Assembly (NCBI GenBank): GCA_910585535.1
Contig: CAJUFK010000087.1
Span: forward strand, 1-14,427
Direction: 5' to 3'
Length of the DNA stretch: 14,427 nt
From: an uncultured Angelakisella sp.
Lineage (GTDB): Bacteria; Bacillota; Clostridia; Oscillospirales; Ruminococcaceae
Shown here: in pieces, positions 1 to 7,840 of the stretch
Layout: each line of letters starts with the position of its first letter
Position numbering within the stretch: the first letter of the stretch is position 1
The notes under the pieces: model-generated
Told to the model about the DNA's origin: nothing
The model's database searches: none
The model's input: the letters and a program-made list of their open reading frames with translations, nothing else
Translations under genes and position numbers: made by a program

Positions 1-22
1 GCCGGCGGGGAGGGAGTGCCTG

Positions 23-1312
23 TCAGCAGCCAGACCCCTGGCCGATCATAATACGCAGAATCTCTGTGTCCGTCTCCCGCATCCCTTCAGCCGCCATCCG
101 GCCAATGCTGGCAATGGTCTGCTCTACACTCTCCTTGACCAAACCTTCCCCAGCCCCAAAGGTATTGCCGTCCATGGACATCTCATGGGCCAAAATAGCT
201 GCATCCACCGACGCCGCAATCTTAGCCGCACAACTGCCCTTGGCCCCATCGCAGACAATCCCCGAAACATTGGCCAGGGTGTTTGTAATGGTCCGGCCAA
301 TGGTGTCGTAATCCCCGCCGTGAAGATAGGTAATCCCCGCCCCGCTGCCACAGGCGGCACAAACCGCCCCGCAGAAAGCCGACAACCGCCCAATCCCCCG
401 CTTTTGAAGCAGAGCCACAAGGTTGCTGACAATCAGGGCCCGGTACATGGTGTCCTCCGCAGCCCCCAAATACTTGGCGTAAACCACTATGGGCACCGAG
501 CAGGTGATCCCCTGGTTGCCGCTGCCGGAGTTGATGACCACCGGCAGAACACAGCCCCCCATCCGGGCGTCGCTGCCTGCGGCTGCCATGGCCCGGGCGC
601 GGATCCGCACATCCTCCCCGTAGTGGCGCAGAAGGGTAGCTCCTACCCGCCCCCCGTAAACGTGGGTCATCCCCTCCTGGGCAATGCGGACATTGTACTC
701 CACCTGCCGGGCCAGAGTGGGCCTGATCTCTGTAAGGTCCACCGTGTTGGCAAAGTCCAGGATGTCCGCCAGATTCAGTTCATCCAAATCGGACTTCTCC
801 TCCTCCACGGCTGCCTGAACCGGCTCCTCCTTCCGGAAGAGAACCACCCCGTCTTTTTCCAGTCGGATGACGTTGGTATGCTCGTCCCGGATCTCCGCCA
901 GGGCGGTGTGGCCGCCCCCCTCCATGGTGATGAGAATATGCAGCTTTGCGGTGGTGTCCAGCAGCTCCTCCCGGCAGATGCCCTCCGCCAGCAGTTCCCG
1001 AGTCTTCTCCAGGTCGGCGGGCCCCACCTTGCTCAGGACCTCCAGTCCCAGGCCGGGGTCCCCGGCTACCGCCCCCAGGATGGCGCTGGTGTTGATGCCC
1101 TTCATATTGCCGGTGGTGGGGACGATGACCCCCTTGGCGTTTTTAATGATGTTGCCGCTGCAAGCTGCCGTGATCTTTTCCGGCATGGCCCCCAGGGCCT
1201 CCCGGGCCTTGGCCGAAGCCAGGGCGATGGCGATGGGTTCGGTGCATCCCAGGGCGGGCACCAGCTCCTCCCGAAGGATACGCAGATAGGTCTCATAGAT
1301 GTGCTTATCCAT
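23..1312 (-). CDS. cyuA: L-cysteine desulfidase family protein (CyuA/UPF0597, serine dehydratase alpha-like)
   Basis: A 429-aa cytoplasmic protein of the UPF0597/CyuA family. Characterised members are iron-sulfur enzymes that split L-cysteine into pyruvate, ammonia and sulfide; relatives are often annotated as L-serine dehydratase alpha subunits. Visible family marks are an N-terminal ALGCTEPIA motif with Cys23, a SGNIIKNAKGV/PTTGNMKG block near residue 55, and cysteine-rich segments SAFCGAVCAACGSGAG (about 310-325) and VCDGAKGSCAAK (about 350-360), which could supply cluster ligands. The ATG at 1312 is chosen because AGGAG lies 11 bases upstream; a GTG four codons earlier would sit directly on that ribosome site. 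It is the last gene of the minus-strand cluster, after a persulfide-type reductase, which favours cysteine over serine as substrate. The family is nearly certain; the substrate is inferred. Confidence 0.9.
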   Translation of the reverse strand: MDKHIYETYLRILREELVPALGCTEPIAIALASAKAREALGAMPEKITAACSGNIIKNAKGVIVPTTGNMKGINTSAILGAVAGDPGLGLEVLSKVGPADLEKTRELLAEGICREELLDTTAKLHILITMEGGGHTALAEIRDEHTNVIRLEKDGVVLFRKEEPVQAAVEEEKSDLDELNLADILDFANTVDLTEIRPTLARQVEYNVRIAQEGMTHVYGGRVGATLLRHYGEDVRIRARAMAAAGSDARMGGCVLPVVINSGSGNQGITCSVPIVVYAKYLGAAEDTMYRALIVSNLVALLQKRGIGRLSAFCGAVCAACGSGAGITYLHGGDYDTIGRTITNTLANVSGIVCDGAKGSCAAKIAASVDAAILAHEMSMDGNTFGAGEGLVKESVEQTIASIGRMAAEGMRETDTEILRIMIGQGSGC

Positions 1313-1336
1313 TTTGTTCCACACTCCTGCTTTCGG

Positions 1337-1371
1337 AGGCCCCGCCCCTGCGTGCTGCCCGGGCGGGGCCT
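1337..1371 (-). other. GC-rich intercistronic hairpin
   Basis: A perfect 11-bp inverted repeat (AGGCCCCGCCC at 1337-1347 with GGGCGGGGCCT at 1361-1371, 13-base loop) fills the gap between the reductase-rhodanese gene and the cysteine desulfidase gene. No T run follows on the minus strand, so it is not a standard terminator. An mRNA-stabilising or processing hairpin that also presents the downstream ribosome site is the likelier role. Confidence 0.6.
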
Positions 1372-1380
1372 GTGCTATGG

Positions 1381-3078
1381 TCAGCCCTCCTGCTTGCCGC
1401 AGGGGGCGGTGTTCTTCTTTTCGGCGTCAGCCGCACCCTCCAGGTCCTTCCGGTAGGCGGCGTAGAGGGAGTATCCGCCGGAGAGGTTGTGGACCTCCTT
1501 GGCTCCGTGCTGGGCAAGGATCCGCTGGGCAATGTACCCCCGCAGGCCCACCTGACAGGTGATGTATACCGGCTTTGCCAGGTCCAGCTCCCCCAGCCGC
1601 TGGCGCAGCTGATCCAGGGGGATGTTCACAAAGCCGGGGACGGTCCCCAGGGTCTCCAGCTCGCCGGGATTGCGAACATCCACCTTCACCACATCCTCCG
1701 GCAGGGCGGCGATGTCCTCGGCGTAGAAGGGCACCATGGTACCCTCCAGGACGTTTTGGGCCACGTACCCTGCCATATTCACCGGGTCTTTGGCGCTGGA
1801 GAAGGGGGGCGCGTAGGCCAGCTCCATCTCCTGGAGGTCGTAAACCGTCAGCCCCAGGCGCACGGCGATGGCCAGGTGGTCGATTCGTTTGTCCACCCCT
1901 TCGCCGCCTACGATCTGGGCGCCCAGCACCTTGCCCTCCTCCGGGGTGTACAGCAGCTTTACAATCATCTGGCTGCCGCCGGGGTAGTACCCGGCGTGGC
2001 TGGCGGAGAGGGTGAAGGTCTTTTTGTAGGGGATCCCGGCGGCCAGAAGGGACTCCTCCTTTTCTCCGGTGCAGGCCACCACCTGGTCGAAGAACTTCAT
2101 CACCGAGGTGCCCTGGCTCCCCTTATAGCTGGCTTCCTTGCCGCAGATGACATCGGCCACAATGCGGCCCTGCTTGTTGGCGGGGCCGGCCAGGGGGATC
2201 ACCTGGGTGTTGCCGGTGACGATGTTCTTCACCGTTGCGGCATCCCCCAGGGCGTAGATGTCCGGGACGCTGGTGCGGAGCTTCTCGTCCACCAGGATTT
2301 CTCCCCGGCGGCCCAGCTCCACGCCGCTGCCCTGGAGGAACTTGGTCTCCGGGGCAACGCCGATGCTGAGGATCACCATATCGGCGGGAACGGAGGTGCC
2401 GTCCTCCAGAAGAACGCTGTCCTTTGTAAAGCCGGAGCAGCGCTTGCCTAGGTAGAGGCTGATCCCCTTGCCCCGGGCGTAGTTGTGGACGGTGTGGGCC
2501 ATGTCCATATCCAGGGGGGCCATGACATGAGGCGCAGCCTCGATAATAGAGACGGAAAGGCCCCGGTGGACCAGGTTCTCCGCCATCTCCATCCCGATGA
2601 ACCCGGCCCCGATAACCGCAGCGGTCTTGGGTGCGGCTTCCGTAATATGCTCATCAATGGCGTAGGTATCGGGAATGTTCCGCAGGGTGAAGATGTGGTT
2701 CTCCTCCATCCCCGGCATCTTGGGCCGGATGGGAGAGGCCCCGGGGGAGAGGACCAAGGCGTCGTAGCTTTCGCTGTAGGTCTCCCCGGTGGCGTGGTTC
2801 TTCACAGTCACCGTCTTGGCGGCGGAGTCCACGGCTGTTACCTCCTGGTTTACCCGGACATCCACCCCGAAACGGGCCCGGAAGCCCTCGGGGGTCTGGA
2901 CCTGGAGCTTGCCCCGCTCGGTGATAGTCCCGCCGATGTAATAGGGCAGGCCGCAGTTGGCAAAGGAGATAAAGCCCCCTTTCTCAAAGAGGATGATCTC
3001 CGCAGTCTCGTCGTTGCGGCGCAGACGGGCGGCGGCGCCGGCTCCTCCGGCCACGCCTCCTACGATCAGAACCTTCAT
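1381..3078 (-). CDS. CoA-disulfide reductase / NADH oxidase-family flavoprotein fused to a rhodanese domain
   Basis: A 565-aa FAD- and NAD(P)H-dependent disulfide oxidoreductase. The N-terminus carries the FAD-binding GGVAGGAGAA loop, and Cys42 in FANCGLPYY matches the single redox cysteine of the CoA-disulfide reductase/persulfide reductase group. A second nucleotide-binding motif, VIGAGFIGMEMAE, lies near residue 155. Residues of about 455-555 form a rhodanese domain with DVRNPGE and the catalytic loop ITCQVGLRG, Cys508. Characterised fusions of this type reduce CoA disulfide, CoA persulfide or polysulfide, passing sulfane sulfur between the two domains. An AGGA site 9 bases before the ATG supports the start. 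It lies 18 bases after the peptidase gene and just before the cysteine desulfidase gene, consistent with handling the sulfur that enzyme releases. The fold assignment is firm; the exact acceptor is not known. Confidence 0.93.
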   Translation of the reverse strand: MKVLIVGGVAGGAGAAARLRRNDETAEIILFEKGGFISFANCGLPYYIGGTITERGKLQVQTPEGFRARFGVDVRVNQEVTAVDSAAKTVTVKNHATGETYSESYDALVLSPGASPIRPKMPGMEENHIFTLRNIPDTYAIDEHITEAAPKTAAVIGAGFIGMEMAENLVHRGLSVSIIEAAPHVMAPLDMDMAHTVHNYARGKGISLYLGKRCSGFTKDSVLLEDGTSVPADMVILSIGVAPETKFLQGSGVELGRRGEILVDEKLRTSVPDIYALGDAATVKNIVTGNTQVIPLAGPANKQGRIVADVICGKEASYKGSQGTSVMKFFDQVVACTGEKEESLLAAGIPYKKTFTLSASHAGYYPGGSQMIVKLLYTPEEGKVLGAQIVGGEGVDKRIDHLAIAVRLGLTVYDLQEMELAYAPPFSSAKDPVNMAGYVAQNVLEGTMVPFYAEDIAALPEDVVKVDVRNPGELETLGTVPGFVNIPLDQLRQRLGELDLAKPVYITCQVGLRGYIAQRILAQHGAKEVHNLSGGYSLYAAYRKDLEGAADAEKKNTAPCGKQEG

Positions 3079-3096
3079 GGTGCATCTTCCTTTCGA

Positions 3097-4278
3097 TCAA
3101 AGATAATGGGGGGTGTTGGGGGTGAGGACTTCACAGCCGTCCTCGGTGATGAGGACCATGTCCTCGATGTTGAAGCCCTGGACCCCCTGGATGTAGCAGG
3201 GGACCTCCATGGCCAGGATCATCCCCGCCTCCAGAGGACGGGTGGTCTTGGCGTCGATGATGGGGGCCTCACAGGTGGCCGGTCCCATGCTGATGCTGTG
3301 GCCCTGATGCCCCCGGACGTAGGCGGGGAACATCTCCTTGACGTAGTCATAGGCGGTGTGGTACAGCTCGCAGATGGGCAGGCCGGGCTTGGCGGCGGCA
3401 ATCATCCTCCGCTGGGCCTCGTAGAGGCGGTCCTTCAGCTTGTAAAGGGCGGGGTCGGCCCCCTCCATCACCCAGGAGCGGGAGGTGTCGGTGGTGTAGA
3501 AGTCAAACTCGGCGTTGACCCCGGCGTCGAACTTCACCACGTCCCCCTTGCGGATGACCCCGTCCCCGGGGATGGTCAGGCGGGAACCGGACTCCCCGGT
3601 GGAGAACATGGACCAGCTGCTGGGGGCGGCCTTGCCGGTGGCGATGACCGTCTCCCGGAAGGTCCGGACCAGCTCCTGCTCGGTGACGCCGGGTCTGGCG
3701 ATCTTGCTGACGGCGGTGAAGCCCTCGTCGGCGGCCTTGCAGAGGGTCCGGAACATCTCGATCTCCTCGGGGGTCTTGACGCTGCGGGCAAAGACGAACA
3801 GGTCGGAGATGTCCTGGAACTTGGCCTCGGGGAAGGCCCCGGTGATGTCATTATAGCACAAAACCGGCAGATAGGCCATCTCCAGCCCCAGCTTTTTATC
3901 GGCCAGGTCCATCTCCCGGACCATCTTCTTCACGATGTCGAAGGATCCCTCCATCACCGCCGGCGGGGGGATAACGGCCCCACCCGCCACCTCGTCCCAG
4001 GTCTTAAGACCCACCCAGGTGTCGTACTTCCTGACGATGAACCGTCCGGCGCTCTTCTTTTCAAAGGTGGGGACCTCAAAATCCATGGTGGTCAGCTGGG
4101 TAGGGACGTCCTCCCGGGCGGAGACCACCGCCACCGAGAAGCCCGCCTGGCGGGAAACGGTGTGCTGGTGTCCCCCGAAGCCGGTTACGTAATGAAAATT
4201 CTCCGGGGAGGAGACGATGGCTCCGTCCAGACCCTGCTGGCGGAGCAGTTCTTTGATTCGGCCTTCCTTTGGCAGCAT
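3097..4278 (-). CDS. M24-family metallopeptidase (Xaa-Pro aminopeptidase/creatinase-like)
   Basis: A 393-aa two-domain M24 protein: an N-terminal creatinase-type domain (about 1-150, including FHYVTGFGG) followed by a pita-bread catalytic domain. All five expected metal ligands are present: Asp251 (KFDAG), Asp264 (TTDTSR), His327 (GHQGHSISMG), Glu358 (MEVP) and Glu372 (NIEDMV). An active dinuclear metal hydrolase is therefore likely. Usual substrates are peptides with proline in the second position, but the family also includes creatinase, DMSP lyase DddP and other hydrolases. The start at 4278 is chosen because AAAGGAG lies 10 bases upstream; an in-frame start 14 codons earlier lacks such a site and would run into a strong hairpin. 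It sits between the transporter and the reductase genes, so it may process the imported compound. Confidence 0.92.
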   Translation of the reverse strand: MLPKEGRIKELLRQQGLDGAIVSSPENFHYVTGFGGHQHTVSRQAGFSVAVVSAREDVPTQLTTMDFEVPTFEKKSAGRFIVRKYDTWVGLKTWDEVAGGAVIPPPAVMEGSFDIVKKMVREMDLADKKLGLEMAYLPVLCYNDITGAFPEAKFQDISDLFVFARSVKTPEEIEMFRTLCKAADEGFTAVSKIARPGVTEQELVRTFRETVIATGKAAPSSWSMFSTGESGSRLTIPGDGVIRKGDVVKFDAGVNAEFDFYTTDTSRSWVMEGADPALYKLKDRLYEAQRRMIAAAKPGLPICELYHTAYDYVKEMFPAYVRGHQGHSISMGPATCEAPIIDAKTTRPLEAGMILAMEVPCYIQGVQGFNIEDMVLITEDGCEVLTPNTPHYL

Positions 4279-4311
4279 GAGGGATTCGCTCCTTTCTGTT
4301 TTTGCGGCAAA

Positions 4312-4538
4312 CGGCCGCACGCGCTGAAAGCGCGCGCGGCCGCTGCTTGGTTACTGGATGCCTGCATGGAGGTCAAGCCCCAATCGCTTCTGGCACCACA
4401 CCTGCGTAAAGCAGGATGCAGTCCCAACTCCCGGTCCAGTGGCCTGGCCCGGTCAAGCCTCTATCAGCCTAAGTCTCCAGGCAGTCGCTTTCGCCTAACA
4501 CCTATGTATCGTAGGGTGCCCGGGCCCTTGCCCGGCGG
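4312..4538 (-). ncRNA. candidate structured RNA between transporter and peptidase genes
   Basis: About 220 non-coding bases packed with local pairings when read on the minus strand. In order they are: GCCGGGC/GCCCGGGC just after the transporter stop (4518-4536); CACC/GGTG; a GNRA-type GGCGAAAGC loop (4487-4495); GCCT/AGGC; CCAG/CTGG; a CCTGC/GCAGG hairpin (4401-4415); GCTTG/CAAGC closing 4345-4378; and a 13-bp GC hairpin with one G-U pair (4312-4342). The GNRA loop exists only on the minus strand, which favours that orientation. Size and complexity recall large Firmicute RNAs such as the raiA motif (about 200 bases), but I cannot confirm the match. It could be a standalone RNA, a leader of the peptidase gene, or a processing element. 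The GC hairpin has no good T tract after it. Confidence 0.45.
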
Positions 4539-6104
4539 TTAGGCAGGGTAGAAGAGGGGGGCGCCGGGGCCGAGGGGCAGGCCCAGGAGGTACCAGATGG
4601 AGAAGAGGACGATCCAGCCCAGGAGGAAGCAGATGGAGTAGGGCAGCATGGTAGAGATAACGCTGCCGATACCCGCCTTCTTATCGTACTTCTGGAAGAA
4701 AGCCACCGTAAGGACGAAGAAGGGCATCAGGGGGGCGATGATGTTGGTGCTGGAGTCGCCGATGCGGTAGGCAACCTGGGTCAGCTCGGGGGAGAGACCC
4801 AGACGCATGAACATGGGGACAAAGATGGGAGCCATGATGGCCCACTTGGCGCTGTCCACCGCGATGAAGATGTTGATGAAGGCGGTGAGGATGATGAAGC
4901 AGATGACCAGGGGCAGGCCCACAAAGCCGATGCCCTTGAGGAAGTTGGCGCCGGACACCGAGATGATGGTGCCCAGGTTGGAGTAGTTGAAGCAGGTGGT
5001 GAACTGGGCGGCAAAGAAGATCAGGACCATGAAGCTGGCAAGGCCGGAGATGCACTTGTTCATCAGCTGGATAACGTCCTCATCATTCTTGATGGTGCCT
5101 GCGCCGATTCCGTAGGCAATACCGGAGATGAGGAAGAGCAGCATGATGAAGAAGATGATGCCGCTCATAAAGGGGCTAGAGAGGAAACCGCCGGTCTCGG
5201 GGTTGCGGAGCAGGCCGTTAGAGGGAACCACGGCAATGCAGATAAGAACAACGTAGATGAGGGAGGCGATGCCGGCGAACCGGAGGCCGCGCTTCTCGGC
5301 GGGGGTCAGGTCGTCGGTGCTGGTCTCCACAGCGCCCTCGTATTTGCCCAGGTGGGGCTCAACCAGCTTATCGGTGACAAAGGTGCCAACCGCAGTGATA
5401 AGGAAGGTGGAAACGAACATAAAGAACCAGTTGCAGACGGGGGTGACCAGGTAGTTGGGATCCAGAGTCTGGGCCGCCTGGGTGGACATCCCGGCGAACA
5501 TGGGGTCGTTGGTGCCGATGAGAAGGTTGGCGCTCCAGCCGCCGGAGACACCGGCGAAGGCAGCGGCCAGACCGGCGATGGGGTGCCGTCCAAAGGCCAT
5601 AAACAGGATGGCGCCCAGGGGAACCAGCACCACGTACCCGGTGGAAGAAGCGATGTTGGACATGATGCCCAGGAACACCACCATGGCGGTGACCAGGGTC
5701 TTGGGAGCGGAGCTGGCCGCCCGGCGGAGCATGGCAGAGATCATGCCGCTGCCGTCAGCCACGCCCACACCGATCATAATGGTAAAGACGGTGCCCAGGG
5801 CGAAGAAGCCGGTGAAGCTGCTGACCACGGTGGTGACCAGGTGCCGGATGGAATCGGGGGTAAGCAGGTTGACCGCGTTCACCGTCTTTTCCACGATGGC
5901 GTTGCCGTTGGCGGTATCAATGGTCTCATAGGTCACCGAGACCCCCAGGGAGCCGCAGATGGCGGAGATGATGATAACCGCCACGGTGAGGATCAGGAAG
6001 ATGGTCGCAGGGTTGGGAAGGGCGTTGCCCACCCGCTCCACGGCGTCCATCGCCCGGACGATTGCGCCCTTCTTTTCCAGGGAACTGCTTGCGGTTTTTG
6101 CCAT
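4539..6104 (-). CDS. AbgT-family transporter
   Basis: A 521-aa integral membrane protein of the AbgT family, close to the usual 500-520 aa. The N-terminal segment ending in VGNALPNPATIF, about a dozen hydrophobic segments, and the C-terminal DSAKWAIMAPIFVPMFM block followed by SSTNIIAPLMPFF match the family. E. coli AbgT takes up p-aminobenzoyl-glutamate; homologues such as YdaH and MtrF have been described as antimetabolite exporters, so substrate and direction are open here. AGGAGG lies 7 bases before the ATG. Position between a C-S lyase and an M24 peptidase suggests import of an amidated or conjugated amino acid, an inference from gene order only. Confidence 0.92.
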   Translation of the reverse strand: MAKTASSSLEKKGAIVRAMDAVERVGNALPNPATIFLILTVAVIIISAICGSLGVSVTYETIDTANGNAIVEKTVNAVNLLTPDSIRHLVTTVVSSFTGFFALGTVFTIMIGVGVADGSGMISAMLRRAASSAPKTLVTAMVVFLGIMSNIASSTGYVVLVPLGAILFMAFGRHPIAGLAAAFAGVSGGWSANLLIGTNDPMFAGMSTQAAQTLDPNYLVTPVCNWFFMFVSTFLITAVGTFVTDKLVEPHLGKYEGAVETSTDDLTPAEKRGLRFAGIASLIYVVLICIAVVPSNGLLRNPETGGFLSSPFMSGIIFFIMLLFLISGIAYGIGAGTIKNDEDVIQLMNKCISGLASFMVLIFFAAQFTTCFNYSNLGTIISVSGANFLKGIGFVGLPLVICFIILTAFINIFIAVDSAKWAIMAPIFVPMFMRLGLSPELTQVAYRIGDSSTNIIAPLMPFFVLTVAFFQKYDKKAGIGSVISTMLPYSICFLLGWIVLFSIWYLLGLPLGPGAPLFYPA

Positions 6105-6222
6105 AAGTAATCCTCCTCATTTCTTTGTCGCGGCGGCCCTCCCCCGCAAAAGGAAGGAACGCCGTCAGCCTATACACATCCCCGTCATCCGGCGGGGCGG
6201 GAAACAAGGTAAAAAGCGGGAC

Positions 6223-7407
6223 CTACCGGCCCATTCTTTTATCCACGGCGGCTTTCAGCTGGGCCAAAGCCTTCTCCACAACGGGCCGGGGACAGGCGAT
6301 GTTCATGCGGACGTAGCCCTCCCCCTCGGTCCGGCCGAAGCCCCGGCCGTCGTTGAGGGCCAGACGGGCCTCCTCGACCATGAACCGGGGCAGTTCGTCC
6401 CCGGCAAGGCCCAGCCCTTTGCAGTTGAGCCACAGCAGATATGTACACTGGGGCCGTGCCATGGTGATCTCCGGGATGTTCTCCCGGAGGTACTCCTCCA
6501 CAAAGAGGACGTTCCCCTCCAGATGCCGGAGCAGCTGCTCCAGCCACTCCTCCCCGTGGCGGAAAGCCGCCTCCACCGCCACCAGGCTGAAGCAGTTGTT
6601 CCGGTGGACGTCCAGGGATTTCCAGAACTTCTGGTACTTGGCGATGAGCTCGTCGTTGGGGAAGATGATGGTGGCCGCCTGGAGCCCCGCCAGGTTGAAG
6701 GTCTTAGTGGCGGAGGTGCAGGTGATGGTGTTCTCGGCGATCTTCCCCCCCAAGGAGGCCATGGGGATATGCCTGTTGCCAAAGAGCATCAGGTCGCTGT
6801 GGATCTCGTCGCTGATAATAAGGGTGCCGTACTTGACGCAAAGCTCCCCCATCCGGCGCAGCTCCTCCTCGGTCCAGGCCTTGCCCACGGGGTTGTGGGG
6901 GTGGCAGAGGATGAAAAGGGGCGGGCGGCGCTTAAGGGCCGCCTCGAAGGCGTCAAAGTCCAGGCTGTAGCGATTGTTCTCCTCTGTAAGGGGAACGGTA
7001 AGGCACTTCCTGTCCCAGTTTTCCACCGAGTCGAAAAACTCCCCGTAGACAGGGGTAAGGAACAGAATTTCATCCCCGGGCTGGGAAAACTCCCGGACAC
7101 AGGTGCAAAGGGTGGGCACCACCCCAAGGCTGAACACGCATTTCTTGGGATCGGGCCGCCAGCCGTTGCGCTTCTCCTGCCACTGGCAGACCGCCTCGAA
7201 ATAGGAATCCGGGCGGCTGGTATAGCCGAAGATGGCCTGCCGGTTCCGGGCGTCGATGGCGTCCAGGACAGGCTGGGCGGTGGGGAGATCCATGTCGGCA
7301 ATCCACATGGGCAGGAGGTCCCGGCGGCCATACTTCTGCTCCATCTCGTCGTACTTTACCGCATAGTTGTCCCAGCGGTCAATGGGACGGTTAAAATCAT
7401 ACTGCAT
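6223..7407 (-). CDS. MalY/PatB-family PLP-dependent C-S lyase / aminotransferase
   Basis: A 394-aa fold-type I PLP enzyme of the MalY/PatB group. The N-terminus (FNRPIDRWDNYAVKYD, then LLPMWIADMDLPTA) is typical, as is IFGYTSRPDSYF. The PLP lysine is Lys235 in CTSATKTFNLAG. The C-terminal domain includes NDGRGFG and RMNIACPR. Family members cleave cystathionine, cysteine S-conjugates or cysteine to pyruvate, ammonia and a thiol; some are annotated as plain aminotransferases. The start at 7407 has AAAGGAG 11 bases upstream; an in-frame start 21 codons earlier would place the ribosome site and part of the leader inside the gene. It is the first gene of the cluster, 118 bases before the transporter gene. 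Confidence 0.92.
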   Translation of the reverse strand: MQYDFNRPIDRWDNYAVKYDEMEQKYGRRDLLPMWIADMDLPTAQPVLDAIDARNRQAIFGYTSRPDSYFEAVCQWQEKRNGWRPDPKKCVFSLGVVPTLCTCVREFSQPGDEILFLTPVYGEFFDSVENWDRKCLTVPLTEENNRYSLDFDAFEAALKRRPPLFILCHPHNPVGKAWTEEELRRMGELCVKYGTLIISDEIHSDLMLFGNRHIPMASLGGKIAENTITCTSATKTFNLAGLQAATIIFPNDELIAKYQKFWKSLDVHRNNCFSLVAVEAAFRHGEEWLEQLLRHLEGNVLFVEEYLRENIPEITMARPQCTYLLWLNCKGLGLAGDELPRFMVEEARLALNDGRGFGRTEGEGYVRMNIACPRPVVEKALAQLKAAVDKRMGR

Positions 7408-7454
7408 CTTTGGAATATCTCCTTTCTCATTCTTTGGACACGTCCCAATAAAAC

Positions 7455-7467
7455 GCACGATTCGTGC
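7455..7467. promoter_or_regulatory. palindromic operator candidate
   Basis: A perfect inverted repeat, GCACGA-T-TCGTGC, lies between the proposed promoter and the first gene of the cluster, near the expected transcription start. This is where a repressor would bind. No regulator gene is next to it, so its partner is unknown. Confidence 0.35.
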
Positions 7468-7478
7468 CAACTTTCCGG

Positions 7479-7507
7479 CATATTCAAAACTTTGTGAATC
7501 TGTCCAA
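7479..7507 (-). promoter_or_regulatory. possible promoter for the C-S lyase-led cluster
   Basis: On the minus strand TTGGAC (7507-7502) is followed after 17 bases by AATATG (7484-7479). The -35 box is fair and the -10 box poor. The location, about 70 bases before the start codon in AT-rich DNA, is right for the cluster promoter, but the match alone is weak. Confidence 0.3.
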
Positions 7508-7555
7508 AGTTTAACGGTAATTTTTTATCAATCTCACAAAAAACCGTTCTTACGG

Positions 7556-7606
7556 AAAAAATTGGGTGGGTCTCTGGGAGAAAAGGCACCCCCCAAAAGA
7601 CCCACC
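7556..7606 (-). terminator. terminator-like hairpin upstream of the cluster, possibly bidirectional
   Basis: GGTGGGTCT (7565-7573) pairs with AGACCCACC (7598-7606), with a further TGGG/CCCA pairing inside. On the minus strand the stem is followed by AATTTTTT; on the plus strand it is followed by TATTTTTATTTT. It would separate transcription of the accessory island from the cluster. An attenuator role is possible, but I see no T-box or known riboswitch core. Confidence 0.6.
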
Positions 7607-7727
7607 TATTTTTATTTTAGGCCGCCTATTCTGCTATTAGGCTGGTGCATTCATCTATTTCCACCCGTTTTTCCACCCAAATCACCCCAAACCCACTCCC
7701 CGGCGGCGGGCTAGCGCCCGCAGGCAC

Positions 7728-7840
7728 ACCCTCCCCGCCGCTCCGCGGCTAAAGGCTGTGGCGCGGCCTAAGTTGTGCCTGGAGTCGGAAGCAGTAGAAG
7801 ACGAAAGGTTGAAATCATCCCTTGCTAGGCTGCAAGCAGG
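7728..7840 (+). repeat. left arm of imperfect inverted repeat (diverged copy of the 139-base repeat)
   Basis: Read on the plus strand, this segment aligns without gaps to the reverse complement of 9184-9296. The outer 58 bases match at about 48 positions by eye, including the shared TTGTGCCTGGAG block at 7773-7784. The inner half is more diverged but still shares GAAATC and CCCTTGC. It is an old, inverted copy of the tandem unit on the right side of the island. A second partial element containing GCAGGCACAACCTCC follows near 7849-7864. Confidence 0.7.

Noticed and set aside
1313..1324. GTG start for the cysteine desulfidase gene
   Set aside because: It overlaps the AGGAG ribosome site, which is correctly placed for the ATG at 1312.
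185..1456. Long plus-strand open frame opposite the cysteine desulfidase gene
   Set aside because: It mirrors a gene with clear family motifs; the translation is Gly/Pro/His/Gln-rich, lacks any family signal, and has no credible ribosome site.
2485..4542. 685-residue plus-strand open frame opposite the reductase and peptidase genes
   Set aside because: A high-GC shadow frame spanning two well-supported minus-strand genes and the RNA-like gap; its low-complexity Gly/Asp/Leu/His translation does not resemble a protein.
5352..7497. Two long plus-strand open frames opposite the transporter and C-S lyase genes
   Set aside because: Same reason: antisense frames kept open by GC-rich codons, without domains or start signals.
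7556..7620. T-box or other riboswitch before the C-S lyase gene
   Set aside because: The hairpin and GGGTGCC run superficially recall a T-box antiterminator, but the conserved GGTGGNACCGCG core is missing and the proposed promoter lies downstream of it.
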